64,000 nucleotides of DNA from Coprococcus ammoniilyticus (GTDB lineage Bacteria; Bacillota; Clostridia; Lachnospirales; Lachnospiraceae), in contig NZ_JAOQJS010000001.1 of the NCBI RefSeq assembly GCF_025567345.1, forward strand, positions 496,001 through 560,000, written 5' to 3'. A model generated the notes under the pieces. The model searched no databases and had not been told where the DNA came from. It saw nothing but the letters and a program-made list of their open reading frames with translations. Positions 1-9,307 of this stretch are shown here, in pieces (position 1 is the stretch's first letter; each line of letters starts with the position of its first letter). The position numbers and the translations under genes were made by a program.

Positions 1-70
1 GCTGCCGGACGATCCGGAACGCAAGAAAGAATTATTTGATCGAATCGAGCATGACAGGCAGTCCAGATAA
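1..70 (+). CDS. C-terminal end of an unidentified protein (partial)
   Basis: An open frame enters from the left edge and ends with TAA at 68-70, giving 22 residues that begin LPDDPERKKELFDRIEHD. The tail is charged and likely helical. Too little is present to name a family. It ends 65 bp before the next start, so it could share a transcript with the sigma-factor gene. Confidence 0.5.
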   Translation, partial: LPDDPERKKELFDRIEHDRQSR

Positions 71-135
71 ATAAAGGTATAAAGATAATATATAAATTAC
101 AGAAATAAGATAAAAAGCAGGAGGAGCAGGATAAC

Positions 136-2622
136 ATGAAGTGCAGAACATGTGGAAATGATTTACAGGGGAATGAATACAACTGTCCGTTTTGCGGAAG
201 CTGTGTGGATTATACACAGGCAGTGGAACAGGCAAAGGCAGGGCGTGAAGAAGGATTTACGTTCTTATATGAGAATACATATCGGAATAAACTCTACATT
301 GCAATGAAGTATATGAAGAATGAGCAGGATGCAATGGATGTCCTTCAGGATGCATATATAAAGGCATTTGCCAGATTAGATAGTTTGCAGGATGCAAATG
401 TATTTCCGGGATGGATGAGTACGATCGTGGCAAATACTGCGATCAATGCACTTCAGAAGAAAAAGGCAATCTTGTTTTCTGATCTGCAGAATGAAAATGA
501 TGAAGGGGATGTCTTTGAGTATACTCTGGAAGATGAAAACATGAGCACACAGCCGGAGATGGCATGTACCGTGCAGGAGACACAGGATATGGTGCGGGAG
601 CTGATCGATTCCCTGTCGAATGAACAGAGAATCTGTGTGCTTATGTTCCATCTGGAGGGTTACAGTATCAAGGATATTGCCACAGTATTGAACTGTTCCG
701 AGAACACCGTAAAGTCCAGACTGAATTATGGACGTAAGAATATCAAGGCAAAGGCAGAGGAGCTTCAGAAGAAAGGCTACAAGCTTTACAGCTACACACC
801 GATGTGTCTTCTTGTATATCTGCTTATGGCAGAACGTGGAAATATGATCGTTACGCATGTATTTGAGCAGATGGCAGGCATTGGTGGAAATGTTGCAGCC
901 GGCATCATTCATGGTGGTGCTATGCAGATGGCAGGCAATGTTACAGGCGGGGCTGCACAGGTAGCAGGAGGAGCTGCACAGGCAGGAGCCACAGGACAGG
1001 CAGCAGGAGGAGTCACTCAGGCAGGAGCCACAGGATCAGCAACAGGAGGGGTCACTCAGGCAGGAGCTGCAGGATCGACTGCTGGTGCAGTAGAAGGCGG
1101 AAAGGCTATCGCAGCTACAGTTGGAAAGCAGGCATTTATAAAAACGGTAACAGGCAAGATCGTGATCGCAGCCGCTTCCGTTGCCCTGGTAGGAGGTGCG
1201 GTCGGAGCAGGATTTGCATATAAGCACTCACAGGATAAGAAGAAAGATCAGAATGCAACAACAGAAGTCACTTCGGAAGCAAGTGATGATACTGTTACAA
1301 CAGAGGTGACAACAAAGGCAGAGGTAACCACTGAAGTTACAACGGAAGAACCAACAGAGGTAACGACAGAGGCAGCCATTGATGAAAGTCTTTATAAAGC
1401 AGCATACAAAGAGGTACTTGAATCCTATAAGACACAGATCGACAATTATTACTGGCAGTATGAATATGATTATTCCACAAAGACTGCAAAAGAGGAACAG
1501 ACACCGATCGTATTTGCCGATGTTACAGGTGATGGTGTGCCGGAGATGATCTTGGTAAGATCGGAACAGAACGAAGCTTCAATTGCGCAGATGGATATAT
1601 ATAGCTTTGACGGAACAAATGCAAAAAGAATCTTTGGAACGGATATGGAAGAATATGGTGGCTGGGATATAAATGCCGCTTCCGGAACCAGTTATTACCT
1701 GTTTACGACTAAGAAGGGAACCTTATATGCATATAGTGGAATCGGAGATGAGGGATATACGGATCAGTATATCAAATTTGCATTAGATGATTCCGGTATG
1801 CTTCAGAAAGCAACAACCTGGGCAAGAAAAGAAGGACCAAATGAGGATTATTCGGCAACGGTTGTTTCATGTACCAAGAATGGATCTGAGATATCAGAGG
1901 ATAAGTATGATACGCAGGTAAAGAAATTACAGAAGAATTTTGATACCTTGTTAATGTATAATGGCCAGGGCAAGGATAAAGCCAAGGAGGTTCTTGGTAC
2001 GCTGGATGATACCGCCATGACCTATGATGAAGCTATGGAATATCTGGGAAAGATCACACAGAAAAAAACGGACAAAACGGCATCTGACAAAAAGCAGGAG
2101 AAATCTGCCGATAAGAAAGAAGTCTCTGCCGGAAATGCAGGAGAGGTAGCAATGACATTGCCGGAGGATCTGCCGGAAAAATTTATTCTGACGAGTGGAG
2201 TAGGCGCATGGGGAGCCAGTATGGATATCAAGCCGGACGGAACCTTTACGGCATCTTATTATGATAGCAATTATGAGGGCAGATCAACGTCCAGCGGTTC
2301 CGGATCATTTAAGAATATTAAACAGGTTGATAAATATACTTACACAATGGAGCTGGACACTTTAAAGTATGATGATGAGATCGGTAAAGTGGTTGCAAAT
2401 GATAACGGATACAAAACCACATTTACAGAACTTTACGGAATTGCGGGTGGAACGACATTTACAGTGTATCTTCCGGGTGCACCGACAGCAGATATGCCGG
2501 AAGGGATGCAGCGTTGGTTAGGTTTCCATTATTACAGTGTGCCTATACCGGAGGCACTTGACTGCTATGCAATCTATAATGTGGACACAGAATACGGATA
2601 TTTTAATACAGGGTTACAGTAA
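136..2622 (+). CDS. Sigma-70 family factor fused to a membrane anchor and an extracytoplasmic domain
   Basis: 828 residues. An N-terminal zinc ribbon (CRTCG...CPFCG, residues 3-20) is followed by sigma region 2 (about 35-100, with DAMDVLQDAYIKAF) and a region 4 helix-turn-helix (about 150-205, with GYSIKDIATVLNCSENTVKSRL). A Gly/Ala-rich stretch with near-identical repeats (about 255-320) leads to one membrane segment (about 341-362). Beyond it come a Thr/Glu-rich linker (370-415) and a large outside part containing FADVTGDGVPEMILV (about 459-474), which resembles FG-GAP or calcium-loop repeats. The ATG follows a good AGGAGGAGCAGG site. Ordinary ECF sigma factors are about 170-200 residues. 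The layout suggests a factor tethered to the membrane with its own sensor, perhaps freed by proteolysis; that is inference. A purely structural role for the sigma part is the alternative. Confidence 0.8.
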   Translation: MKCRTCGNDLQGNEYNCPFCGSCVDYTQAVEQAKAGREEGFTFLYENTYRNKLYIAMKYMKNEQDAMDVLQDAYIKAFARLDSLQDANVFPGWMSTIVANTAINALQKKKAILFSDLQNENDEGDVFEYTLEDENMSTQPEMACTVQETQDMVRELIDSLSNEQRICVLMFHLEGYSIKDIATVLNCSENTVKSRLNYGRKNIKAKAEELQKKGYKLYSYTPMCLLVYLLMAERGNMIVTHVFEQMAGIGGNVAAGIIHGGAMQMAGNVTGGAAQVAGGAAQAGATGQAAGGVTQAGATGSATGGVTQAGAAGSTAGAVEGGKAIAATVGKQAFIKTVTGKIVIAAASVALVGGAVGAGFAYKHSQDKKKDQNATTEVTSEASDDTVTTEVTTKAEVTTEVTTEEPTEVTTEAAIDESLYKAAYKEVLESYKTQIDNYYWQYEYDYSTKTAKEEQTPIVFADVTGDGVPEMILVRSEQNEASIAQMDIYSFDGTNAKRIFGTDMEEYGGWDINAASGTSYYLFTTKKGTLYAYSGIGDEGYTDQYIKFALDDSGMLQKATTWARKEGPNEDYSATVVSCTKNGSEISEDKYDTQVKKLQKNFDTLLMYNGQGKDKAKEVLGTLDDTAMTYDEAMEYLGKITQKKTDKTASDKKQEKSADKKEVSAGNAGEVAMTLPEDLPEKFILTSGVGAWGASMDIKPDGTFTASYYDSNYEGRSTSSGSGSFKNIKQVDKYTYTMELDTLKYDDEIGKVVANDNGYKTTFTELYGIAGGTTFTVYLPGAPTADMPEGMQRWLGFHYYSVPIPEALDCYAIYNVDTEYGYFNTGLQ

Positions 2623-2746
2623 ATAGTAAGATGTTTTGGATACGATGAAACGCACTTTACGTTTTCTTATCCTCAAAAATGTCGTATTAGGTGTTGGTAA
2701 AAAGTGACACCTTTCCGGTTGAGAGTTGCGAATAACCCCCTATATC

Positions 2747-2775
2747 TTGAAAAAATAGATTATTTATAGTATAAT
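2747..2775 (+). promoter_or_regulatory. Sigma-A type promoter of the restriction-modification operon
   Basis: TTGAAA at 2747-2752 and TATAAT at 2770-2775 are separated by exactly 17 bp. The site lies 55 bp before the XRE regulator that opens the hsd operon. No other good promoter was seen between 2623 and 2829. Confidence 0.7.
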
Positions 2776-2829
2776 GTCAAATGAGTAACTGTAACAAAAA
2801 GGAACGGAGAATACGAAGGAGCGTTACAG

Positions 2830-3036
2830 ATGAGAATAAGCTACAACAAACTTCAAAAACTTATGATTGATAATCAAATGAAAAGACAAGATTTAATGCG
2901 TGCTGCGGAGATTTCATCGTCTGTTGCAACAAAATTAAATAAGAATGAAACAGTATCCCTTGATGTGCTTATGAGAATTTGCAAAGTATTTCATTGTGAT
3001 ATTGGCGATGTATGTGAAGTCATATTAGACGAATGA
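2830..3036 (+). CDS. Small XRE-type helix-turn-helix regulator at the head of the hsd operon
   Basis: 68 residues forming a single HTH domain: a Cro/C1-like fold with LMRAAEISSSVATKLNKNE as the helix-turn-helix and LMRICKVFHCDIGDVCEVI at the end, typical of the YozG-like short XRE group. A GAAGGAG ribosome site precedes the ATG. The gene ends 17 bp before hsdR and sits just after a strong promoter, so it is probably the first cistron. By position it may act like the control proteins of restriction-modification systems, damping transcription of the operon; this role is inferred. No operator palindrome is obvious in the promoter. Confidence 0.8.
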   Translation: MRISYNKLQKLMIDNQMKRQDLMRAAEISSSVATKLNKNETVSLDVLMRICKVFHCDIGDVCEVILDE

Positions 3037-3053
3037 TATGAGGAGGTCTGAAG

Positions 3054-6000
3054 ATGGCGGCAAGTGGTAAGAAAAATATGTTTAACGAAGCTACTCGTGT
3101 TCAAATGCCAGCAATGGTTCATTTGACACGCCTTGGTTATACCTATTTCGGGAAAATAACTGAAGATATGGCAGGCACAGTATATGATCCTGATACCAAT
3201 ATCTTAATTAACGTTTTCAAGGAGCAGTTCGCACGGCTTAATCCTACCTACGCAGGAGAAGCGGAACAGACATTGAAAACTATTAGGCAGGAATTAGATA
3301 ATGATGATATAGGACGCAGTTTTTACGAGCGTTTATCGTCTGTTTCGCCTGTTAGATTGGTGGATTTTGAAAATCCAAAGAATAATACATATCATTTTAC
3401 CGCCGAGTTCACTTGTAAGCGTGACCAAGATGAATTTAGACCTGATATTACATTGTTTGTAAATGGACTTCCACTTGTATTTGTTGAAGTAAAAAAGCCG
3501 AATAATCACGGCGGTATGGTTGCAGAAAGCAAGAGAATGAACCAAAAGAGATTTCCTAATAAAAAATTTAGGAGATTTTTGAATATTACACAGTTGATGA
3601 TTTTCTCTAATAATATGGAATATGACACTATGGGTGGTATTGTTCCGGTTCAGGGGGCATTCTATTGTACGACGGCAAAACAGTCTGCACCGTTCAACTG
3701 TTTCAGAGAAGAAAATCCTACAAATTTGGATATTGCACCTTATAATGCAGATTTCCCATATAAGGATATTGACCCGATTGTTGAAAAGAAGATATTGACT
3801 GACTTTAATTGTCAGGTTATTCATACTTCTCCGGAATATCAAACAAATTTAGATACCTATACACCGACCAATCGAGTACTGACATCTATGTGCAGTCCTG
3901 AAAGATTGTTATTTATATTAAAATATGGAATTGCCTATGTTCGTTTTCATAAAGAAATAAATGGCAAGATAGAGTTTATTGAGCAGAAACATATAATGCG
4001 TTATCAACAGATGTTTGCTGCATTAACAGTAAGAAGTAAGATTGATGAAGGTGTTAATTCAGGTGTTATATGGCATACTCAAGGTAGTGGAAAAACAGCC
4101 CTTTCTTATTACCTGACTTATGTTCTTTCTGACTATTTTAGCAAGCAAAATAAGGTTGCAAAGTTTTATTTCATTGTTGACCGTCTTGATTTGCTGAAAC
4201 AGGCTTCAGAAGAATTTGAAGCTCGTGGATTGGTTGTAAAAACAGCAAGTTCCCGTGCTGAACTTATGGAACAGTTCCGTAACAATCAGGCACAAGAGGG
4301 AAATACGGGAAAACCAGAAATTACAGTTGTAAATATACAGCGTTTTGCTGAAGATAGGTCAAAAGTTGACCTTCCTGCGTATGCAACGAATTTGCAGAGA
4401 GTATTTATTATTGATGAAGCACATAGAGGATATAAACCAGAAGGCTCATTCTTGGCTAATCTTCTTGATGCGGATAAAAATGCGATTAAGATTGCGTTGA
4501 CAGGAACACCGCTTTTGAAAGAAGAAAGAGAATCTTGGAGAGTTTTTGGTAATTATATTCATACATACTATTATGACAAATCAATTTTAGATGGATATAC
4601 GCTGAAAATTATCCGTGAGGATATAGAAACGCAGTATAAGGAGCGACTTTCTGAAATTTATGAAAAACTTGAAACCTTGGTAGAAAAGAAAGATGTAAAG
4701 AAAAGTCAGATTGTTGAACACGATAACTATGTCAAAGAGTTGCTTAGATATATTATTTCTGACCTAAAGAGATTTAGACAAATTCAGGGAGATAATACGC
4801 TCGGCAGTATGGTCATTTGTGAAACAAGTGAGCAGGCAAGGAAGCTGTTTGCATATTTTGATGAAATTCAAACGGAACTTAATAAAGACGTTTCTATGAA
4901 AAGTCATTTGCGAGCTGGACTTATACTTCACGATAGTGATGACAAAGATACAAGAGATAAGATTATTGATGACTTCAAAAATAATATGACAGTTGATATT
5001 CTTATCGTTTTCAATATGCTTCTTACCGGATTTGATGCACCAAGATTGAAACGCCTGTATTTTGGTCGAAAATTGAAAGACCATAATTTGTTGCAGGCAA
5101 TTACAAGAGTCAACAGACCATATAAAGAAAACCATTATGGTTATGTCATTGATTTTGCAAATATAAAAAGGAATTTTGAGGAAACAAATGAAGCATACCT
5201 CAAAGAGCTGAACCGTTTTAATGACCCGAATGAAGTTGGTGCTGGAAATGAAACAGATACATTCAAACAGGTTATTGAAGACCCGGCAGAACTCATTAAA
5301 CAAATGCAGGAAGTGCAGCAGGTTCTTTTTAACTACACCACAGATAATGCAGAAGAATTTAGTTCTGAAATATCCACGATTGAGGATAAGCAGGAATTGC
5401 TTAAACTTAAAAAAATTCTTATTGCTGCTCGTGATTGTTGTAATTTGGTAAGAACCTTTGGCGATGATGAGTTAAAGGAAACATTTGCAAAAATGGAATT
5501 AACAAAATTGCCATCATTGATTTCAGAGGTGCAACATCATATTGATAGCATAAATCAGAAGGAACTTTTTGCAAGTGATGATACCACGAAATTGCTTGTC
5601 AATGAAGCAATGGAGGATATTACATTTAATTTCAGCAAAATTAGTGAAGAAGAATTAAAAATTGTCGGTGGTAAAGACGCAGTAACAGAAAAGTATAAAA
5701 AGACTGTTCGTGCTTTTACACAGAATATCGACCCTGATGACCCTGAGTTTATTACTTTGCAGGAAGCATTTTTGCTTCGCTTCAAGCAACACGGCTTTGA
5801 ACCTAAGAGTGTATCTGAGATTGAGGAGCAAGGAAAAGAACTGGAAGATATTCTAAAAAAGCTTGATGAATTGCAGAAGAAAAACACGGTTCTGCTGAGG
5901 AAATATAATGGCGATGCGAAATTCGCAAGGGTTCATAAAAGAATCAGGGAAGAAAATCTTGCTCGAAAAGCAGCAAATAAACAGCCGATTGTTTCAGAGT

Positions 6001-6239
6001 ATGATATGTCTATTATGAATGTTTTGCTTTCTATTAAGTCTGATATTGACCAGAAAGTGTATGACAGAAATGATATATTGAAGAAAGACGCATATTTTGA
6101 GAGAACGGTTATGACACAAATAAAAGCAGGCATTGATAAGTTGGGAGTAGCGAGTGCTCGTGAGGATAGAGTATTTATACAGAGCAGGATTACAAAACAG
6201 TATCTTGATCAGTACAACCAGACTTATTCAGTGGCATAA
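3054..6239 (+). CDS. hsdR: Type I restriction enzyme, endonuclease/motor subunit HsdR
   Basis: 1061 residues, normal for the family. It cleaves unmodified DNA after ATP-driven translocation, in a complex with HsdM and HsdS. The N-terminal PD-(D/E)XK nuclease is visible as D131 followed by EVKK (E145, K147). The helicase motor has Walker A GSGKT (344-348), DEAH (454-457) and TGTP (483-486). A helical C-terminal region, probably binding HsdM, follows. The start is preceded by GAGGAGG. The gene is followed 11 bp later by hsdM, consistent with one transcript. All key residues are present, so the enzyme is predicted active. Confidence 0.95.
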   Translation: MAASGKKNMFNEATRVQMPAMVHLTRLGYTYFGKITEDMAGTVYDPDTNILINVFKEQFARLNPTYAGEAEQTLKTIRQELDNDDIGRSFYERLSSVSPVRLVDFENPKNNTYHFTAEFTCKRDQDEFRPDITLFVNGLPLVFVEVKKPNNHGGMVAESKRMNQKRFPNKKFRRFLNITQLMIFSNNMEYDTMGGIVPVQGAFYCTTAKQSAPFNCFREENPTNLDIAPYNADFPYKDIDPIVEKKILTDFNCQVIHTSPEYQTNLDTYTPTNRVLTSMCSPERLLFILKYGIAYVRFHKEINGKIEFIEQKHIMRYQQMFAALTVRSKIDEGVNSGVIWHTQGSGKTALSYYLTYVLSDYFSKQNKVAKFYFIVDRLDLLKQASEEFEARGLVVKTASSRAELMEQFRNNQAQEGNTGKPEITVVNIQRFAEDRSKVDLPAYATNLQRVFIIDEAHRGYKPEGSFLANLLDADKNAIKIALTGTPLLKEERESWRVFGNYIHTYYYDKSILDGYTLKIIREDIETQYKERLSEIYEKLETLVEKKDVKKSQIVEHDNYVKELLRYIISDLKRFRQIQGDNTLGSMVICETSEQARKLFAYFDEIQTELNKDVSMKSHLRAGLILHDSDDKDTRDKIIDDFKNNMTVDILIVFNMLLTGFDAPRLKRLYFGRKLKDHNLLQAITRVNRPYKENHYGYVIDFANIKRNFEETNEAYLKELNRFNDPNEVGAGNETDTFKQVIEDPAELIKQMQEVQQVLFNYTTDNAEEFSSEISTIEDKQELLKLKKILIAARDCCNLVRTFGDDELKETFAKMELTKLPSLISEVQHHIDSINQKELFASDDTTKLLVNEAMEDITFNFSKISEEELKIVGGKDAVTEKYKKTVRAFTQNIDPDDPEFITLQEAFLLRFKQHGFEPKSVSEIEEQGKELEDILKKLDELQKKNTVLLRKYNGDAKFARVHKRIREENLARKAANKQPIVSEYDMSIMNVLLSIKSDIDQKVYDRNDILKKDAYFERTVMTQIKAGIDKLGVASAREDRVFIQSRITKQYLDQYNQTYSVA

Positions 6240-6250
6240 AGGAGAACACA

Positions 6251-7885
6251 ATGGAAGAAACAAAGACGATAAAAGAAAAAACCATAGAATTGATAGATGC
6301 CTTAAAAGCAACTTGTCAGACCTATGGTATGGGAAACGATGGTAATGAATATAAAATTATCACTCAGGTTTTCCTTTATAAGTTTCTTAATGATAAATTC
6401 GGATATGAAGTAAAAAAAGTCAGTCCTGTTCTTAAAAATGCCGAAAAATGGGAACTTGCTTATGCTGAAATGTCGGAAGATGACCGATTGGATATTTTTG
6501 ATAGTTTACCGTCAGATATTCCATTACTTAACCCGGAACATCTTATTGCCAACTTATGGAATCAGCAGGCAAAGGGCGATTTTGATTTGATTTTTGACAG
6601 CACGATGACAGATATAGCGGATAAGAACATTGATATATTTTCAACTCAGACTGCTCAGAATACTAAAATACCGCTTTTTGAAAAGCTGACACAGTATGTA
6701 ACGGACGATACAGCAAGAGCACCTTTTGCCCGTGCGTTGGTTGACAAGTTGGTAAATTTCTCTTTTGAAGAAGCATTTGAGAAGCACTATGATTTCTTCG
6801 CAGATATATTTGAATATCTGATAAAGGACTACAATACCGCAGGCGGTGGTAAGTATGCAGAGTATTATACACCTCACGCCATTGCAACGATTATGGCAAG
6901 ATTGCTTGTTGGAAATGCAACTGATTTACACAGCATTGAGTGTTATGACCCATCAGCCGGAACAGGAACACTTTTGATGGCTCTTGCTCATAAAATTGGC
7001 GAAGATAAGTGTACGATTTTTGCTCAGGATATTTCACAGCGAAGCAATAAAATGTTGAAACTTAATCTTATCCTGAACAGTCTGGTATCTTCTCTTGACC
7101 ACGCAATTCAGGGAGATACACTGATTGCTCCGTATCACAAGAGTGATAATGGACAGGAATTAAGAACTTTTGATTATGTAGTTTCAAATCCGCCTTTTAA
7201 AATGGATTTCTCAGATACAAGAGAACGTATAGCAGCAATGCCTGTTCGTTTTTGGGCGGGAGTTCCGAAAGTACCTGCCAAGAAGAAAGAGAGTATGGCA
7301 ATTTACACATTGTTCATTCAGCACGTTCTTAATTCATTGAAATCAACCGGAAAAGGTGCGATTGTAGTTCCTACCGGATTTATAACTGCAAAGTCAGGTG
7401 TAGAAAAGAAAATATTACAACATATTGTGGACGAGCATATAGTTTATGGCTGTATTAGTATGCCGTCAAATGTATTTGCTAATACCGGAACGAATGTATC
7501 AGTATTGTTTTTCGATAATTCAAGAAAAACAGATAAGGTTGTACTGATAGATGCTTCAAAACTGGGAGAAGAATATAAGGACGGTAATAATCAAAAACGC
7601 AGACTTCGTGATTTTGAGATTGATAAAATTGTTGATACATTCCTTAATAAAGAAGCTGTTGATGATTTTTCAGTTGCTGTTACCTATGATGAAATCAAAG
7701 AAAAGAAATATTCACTTTCAGCAGGACAGTATTTTGATGTGAAAATTGAATATGTTGAATTATCACAGGACGAATTTAATGCTCGTATGAGTGCTTATGC
7801 AGAGAAGTTACAGGAATATTTTGCAGAGGGCGATAAACTGAAAACAGAAATTATGGAGCAGTTAAAGAAGGTAAAGTATGAGTAG
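6251..7885 (+). CDS. hsdM: Type I restriction-modification DNA methyltransferase subunit HsdM
   Basis: 544 residues. It is the N6-adenine methyltransferase of the complex. An N-terminal helical HsdM domain (to about 150) is followed by the methyltransferase core with the AdoMet motif DPSAGTGT (233-240) and the catalytic NPPF (313-316). A GGAG site precedes the ATG. The last 8 bp overlap the next small gene, which implies translational coupling. Both key motifs are intact. Confidence 0.95.
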   Translation: MEETKTIKEKTIELIDALKATCQTYGMGNDGNEYKIITQVFLYKFLNDKFGYEVKKVSPVLKNAEKWELAYAEMSEDDRLDIFDSLPSDIPLLNPEHLIANLWNQQAKGDFDLIFDSTMTDIADKNIDIFSTQTAQNTKIPLFEKLTQYVTDDTARAPFARALVDKLVNFSFEEAFEKHYDFFADIFEYLIKDYNTAGGGKYAEYYTPHAIATIMARLLVGNATDLHSIECYDPSAGTGTLLMALAHKIGEDKCTIFAQDISQRSNKMLKLNLILNSLVSSLDHAIQGDTLIAPYHKSDNGQELRTFDYVVSNPPFKMDFSDTRERIAAMPVRFWAGVPKVPAKKKESMAIYTLFIQHVLNSLKSTGKGAIVVPTGFITAKSGVEKKILQHIVDEHIVYGCISMPSNVFANTGTNVSVLFFDNSRKTDKVVLIDASKLGEEYKDGNNQKRRLRDFEIDKIVDTFLNKEAVDDFSVAVTYDEIKEKKYSLSAGQYFDVKIEYVELSQDEFNARMSAYAEKLQEYFAEGDKLKTEIMEQLKKVKYE

Positions 7886-8096
7886 TTTTCCTAAAGAGTT
7901 ATGTATCCCTATTCGCTCTCCTCTTAACGAAAATGATACAGAAAAACAAACTTATGGTTGTCGACAAACTAATCCTGATATATGTGGATATTGTTATATA
8001 GAAGGGGTATGTGCGTTCGCTTCAAAAGATTGTATTTGTAAACATCCTTCGGCTAAATGGAAAAAAATATATGCGGAACTTAGGGAGGATGTTTAA
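7878..8096 (+). CDS. Cysteine-rich small protein coupled between hsdM and hsdS
   Basis: 72 residues with seven cysteines (C9, C28, C36, C39, C45, C52, C54) and a following histidine, arranged CGYCYIEGVC...CICKHP. The spacing suggests a small metal-binding or zinc-ribbon-like fold. Its ATG overlaps the end of hsdM by 8 bp, and its TAA shares bases with the hsdS ATG (TAATG), so all three proteins are probably made in fixed ratio. I do not recognise a named family. It may be an accessory subunit of the methyltransferase or specificity complex. The tight overlaps on both sides argue that it is real despite its size. Confidence 0.75.
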   Translation: MSSFPKELCIPIRSPLNENDTEKQTYGCRQTNPDICGYCYIEGVCAFASKDCICKHPSAKWKKIYAELREDV

Positions 8097-9193
8097 TGAA
8101 GTATTATAAGCTACAGGAATTATGTATAGATATCATTGACTGTCCTCATTCCACTCCAAATTGGAAGAATGAGGGGATACGGGTTATTCGTAATTTTAAT
8201 TTAAAAGATGGAAATATTGATTTTATAGACGGATATTTTGTTGATGAAGCAACATATATAGAAAGAACTAAAAGAGCAGTTCCTGAGGAGGGTGATATAA
8301 TCATATCAAGAGAAGCACCTATGGGAGTGGTTGGAATTGTTCCCAAAGGGTTAAAATGTTGCCTGGGACAGAGGCTAGTTTTGTTAAAAGTTAATAAGCA
8401 AAAATGTGATCCATTTTATTTGCTAAACACTTTAATGTCTGATTTTGTTCAAACACAGTTTCGACGAGCTGATGCAACAGGTTCTATTGTTAGTAATTTA
8501 TGTATTCCTGATTTGAAGGAAATAATTATACCTGTTATAGAGCATGGGCAACGAGAAGTGGCAAGTTTCTTTGAGATGATTAATAGAAAAAGAACTATAA
8601 ATAATATGATAAACGATAATTTATCAGCAATGGCTTATGACATTTATATGCATACTTTTTTCCCCAAAAAGCCTAATGCTAAACTGAAAGATATTTTAAC
8701 TGAAGCTGAAAAGTCAGCTATTCAGGTCGGAGAAGCAAAAACATCAAATGGCAAATATCCATTCTTTACAAGTGGTGCAACTATTTTGAAATGGAACGAA
8801 CCATTTGTTGATGGTAGAAATTGCTTTTTAAATACTGGTGGTAACGCTGATGTTAAATTTTATGTTGGTAAAGCAGCTTATTCAACAGATACTTGGAGCA
8901 TTTCTGCAAAATCCGAAATGTCAGACTATCTCTACTTAATGTTATTTTCAATTAAGCCCGAACTTGACCAAAAATTCTTCCAAGGAACAGGGCTGAAGCA
9001 TTTGCAAAAGCCTTTACTTAAAAACAGACCTATCTATGTTCCTGAAAAAATGGAATTAGAAGCATTTAACCGTCAAGTAATGCCGATGTTTGATATTATT
9101 TCTGAAAACACAAGAGAAAATCAGCAGCTAACATCTCTTAGAGATTGGCTTTTACCTATGTTAATGAACGGTCAGGCGACCATCAGCGACTGA
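8096..9193 (+). CDS. hsdS: Type I specificity subunit HsdS (expressed copy)
   Basis: 365 residues with two target-recognition domains (TRD). TRD1 covers about 1-160. A conserved helical spacer containing NNMINDNL (about 168-176) is followed by TRD2. The C-terminal helix ends RDWLLPMLMNGQATISD. HsdS decides the two halves of the DNA target. The spacer is encoded over a 14-bp repeat (8610-8623) that recurs three more times downstream. The C-terminal 18 residues are the same in the inverted cassette at 10842-11402. The second half is therefore exchangeable by inversion. A start overlapping the previous stop (TAATG) shows coupling. Confidence 0.92.
   Translation: MKYYKLQELCIDIIDCPHSTPNWKNEGIRVIRNFNLKDGNIDFIDGYFVDEATYIERTKRAVPEEGDIIISREAPMGVVGIVPKGLKCCLGQRLVLLKVNKQKCDPFYLLNTLMSDFVQTQFRRADATGSIVSNLCIPDLKEIIIPVIEHGQREVASFFEMINRKRTINNMINDNLSAMAYDIYMHTFFPKKPNAKLKDILTEAEKSAIQVGEAKTSNGKYPFFTSGATILKWNEPFVDGRNCFLNTGGNADVKFYVGKAAYSTDTWSISAKSEMSDYLYLMLFSIKPELDQKFFQGTGLKHLQKPLLKNRPIYVPEKMELEAFNRQVMPMFDIISENTRENQQLTSLRDWLLPMLMNGQATISD
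8610..8623 (+). repeat. Inversion site 1 (direct), inside hsdS
   Basis: TAAACGATAATTTA. It encodes INDNL in the central spacer of HsdS, between the two target-recognition domains. Its ends TAAA/TTTA are mutually inverted around a 6-bp centre, like a small recombinase core. In this copy the symmetry extends further (GATAAA...TTTATC). Confidence 0.85.
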
Positions 9194-9198
9194 TACGA

Positions 9199-9212
9199 TA
9201 AATTATCGTTTA
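9199..9212 (-). repeat. Inversion site 2 (inverted), just after hsdS
   Basis: TAAATTATCGTTTA, the exact reverse complement of site 1, lying 6 bp after the hsdS stop. The flank TGATAC between stop and site is shared with the end of the inverted cassette near 10840, showing that cassette 3' ends carry the same site. Confidence 0.8.
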
Positions 9213-9307
9213 ATATATAACCCATAACTCTTGTGGGTGGCGGGAGTTAAATTAGGGGACTACCGCCTCATAGTTGTTCTCTAAGTTAAATAAAAGGAGA
9301 ATTGACT

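Noticed and set aside
2623..2746. Possible left attachment site of the defence island
   Set aside because: No direct repeat matching the right edge near 15710 was found by eye, and there is no tRNA gene.
3333..3842. Long antisense frames inside hsdR (also 4764-5303)
   Set aside because: They mirror a well-supported gene, lack ribosome sites and have no recognisable protein motifs.
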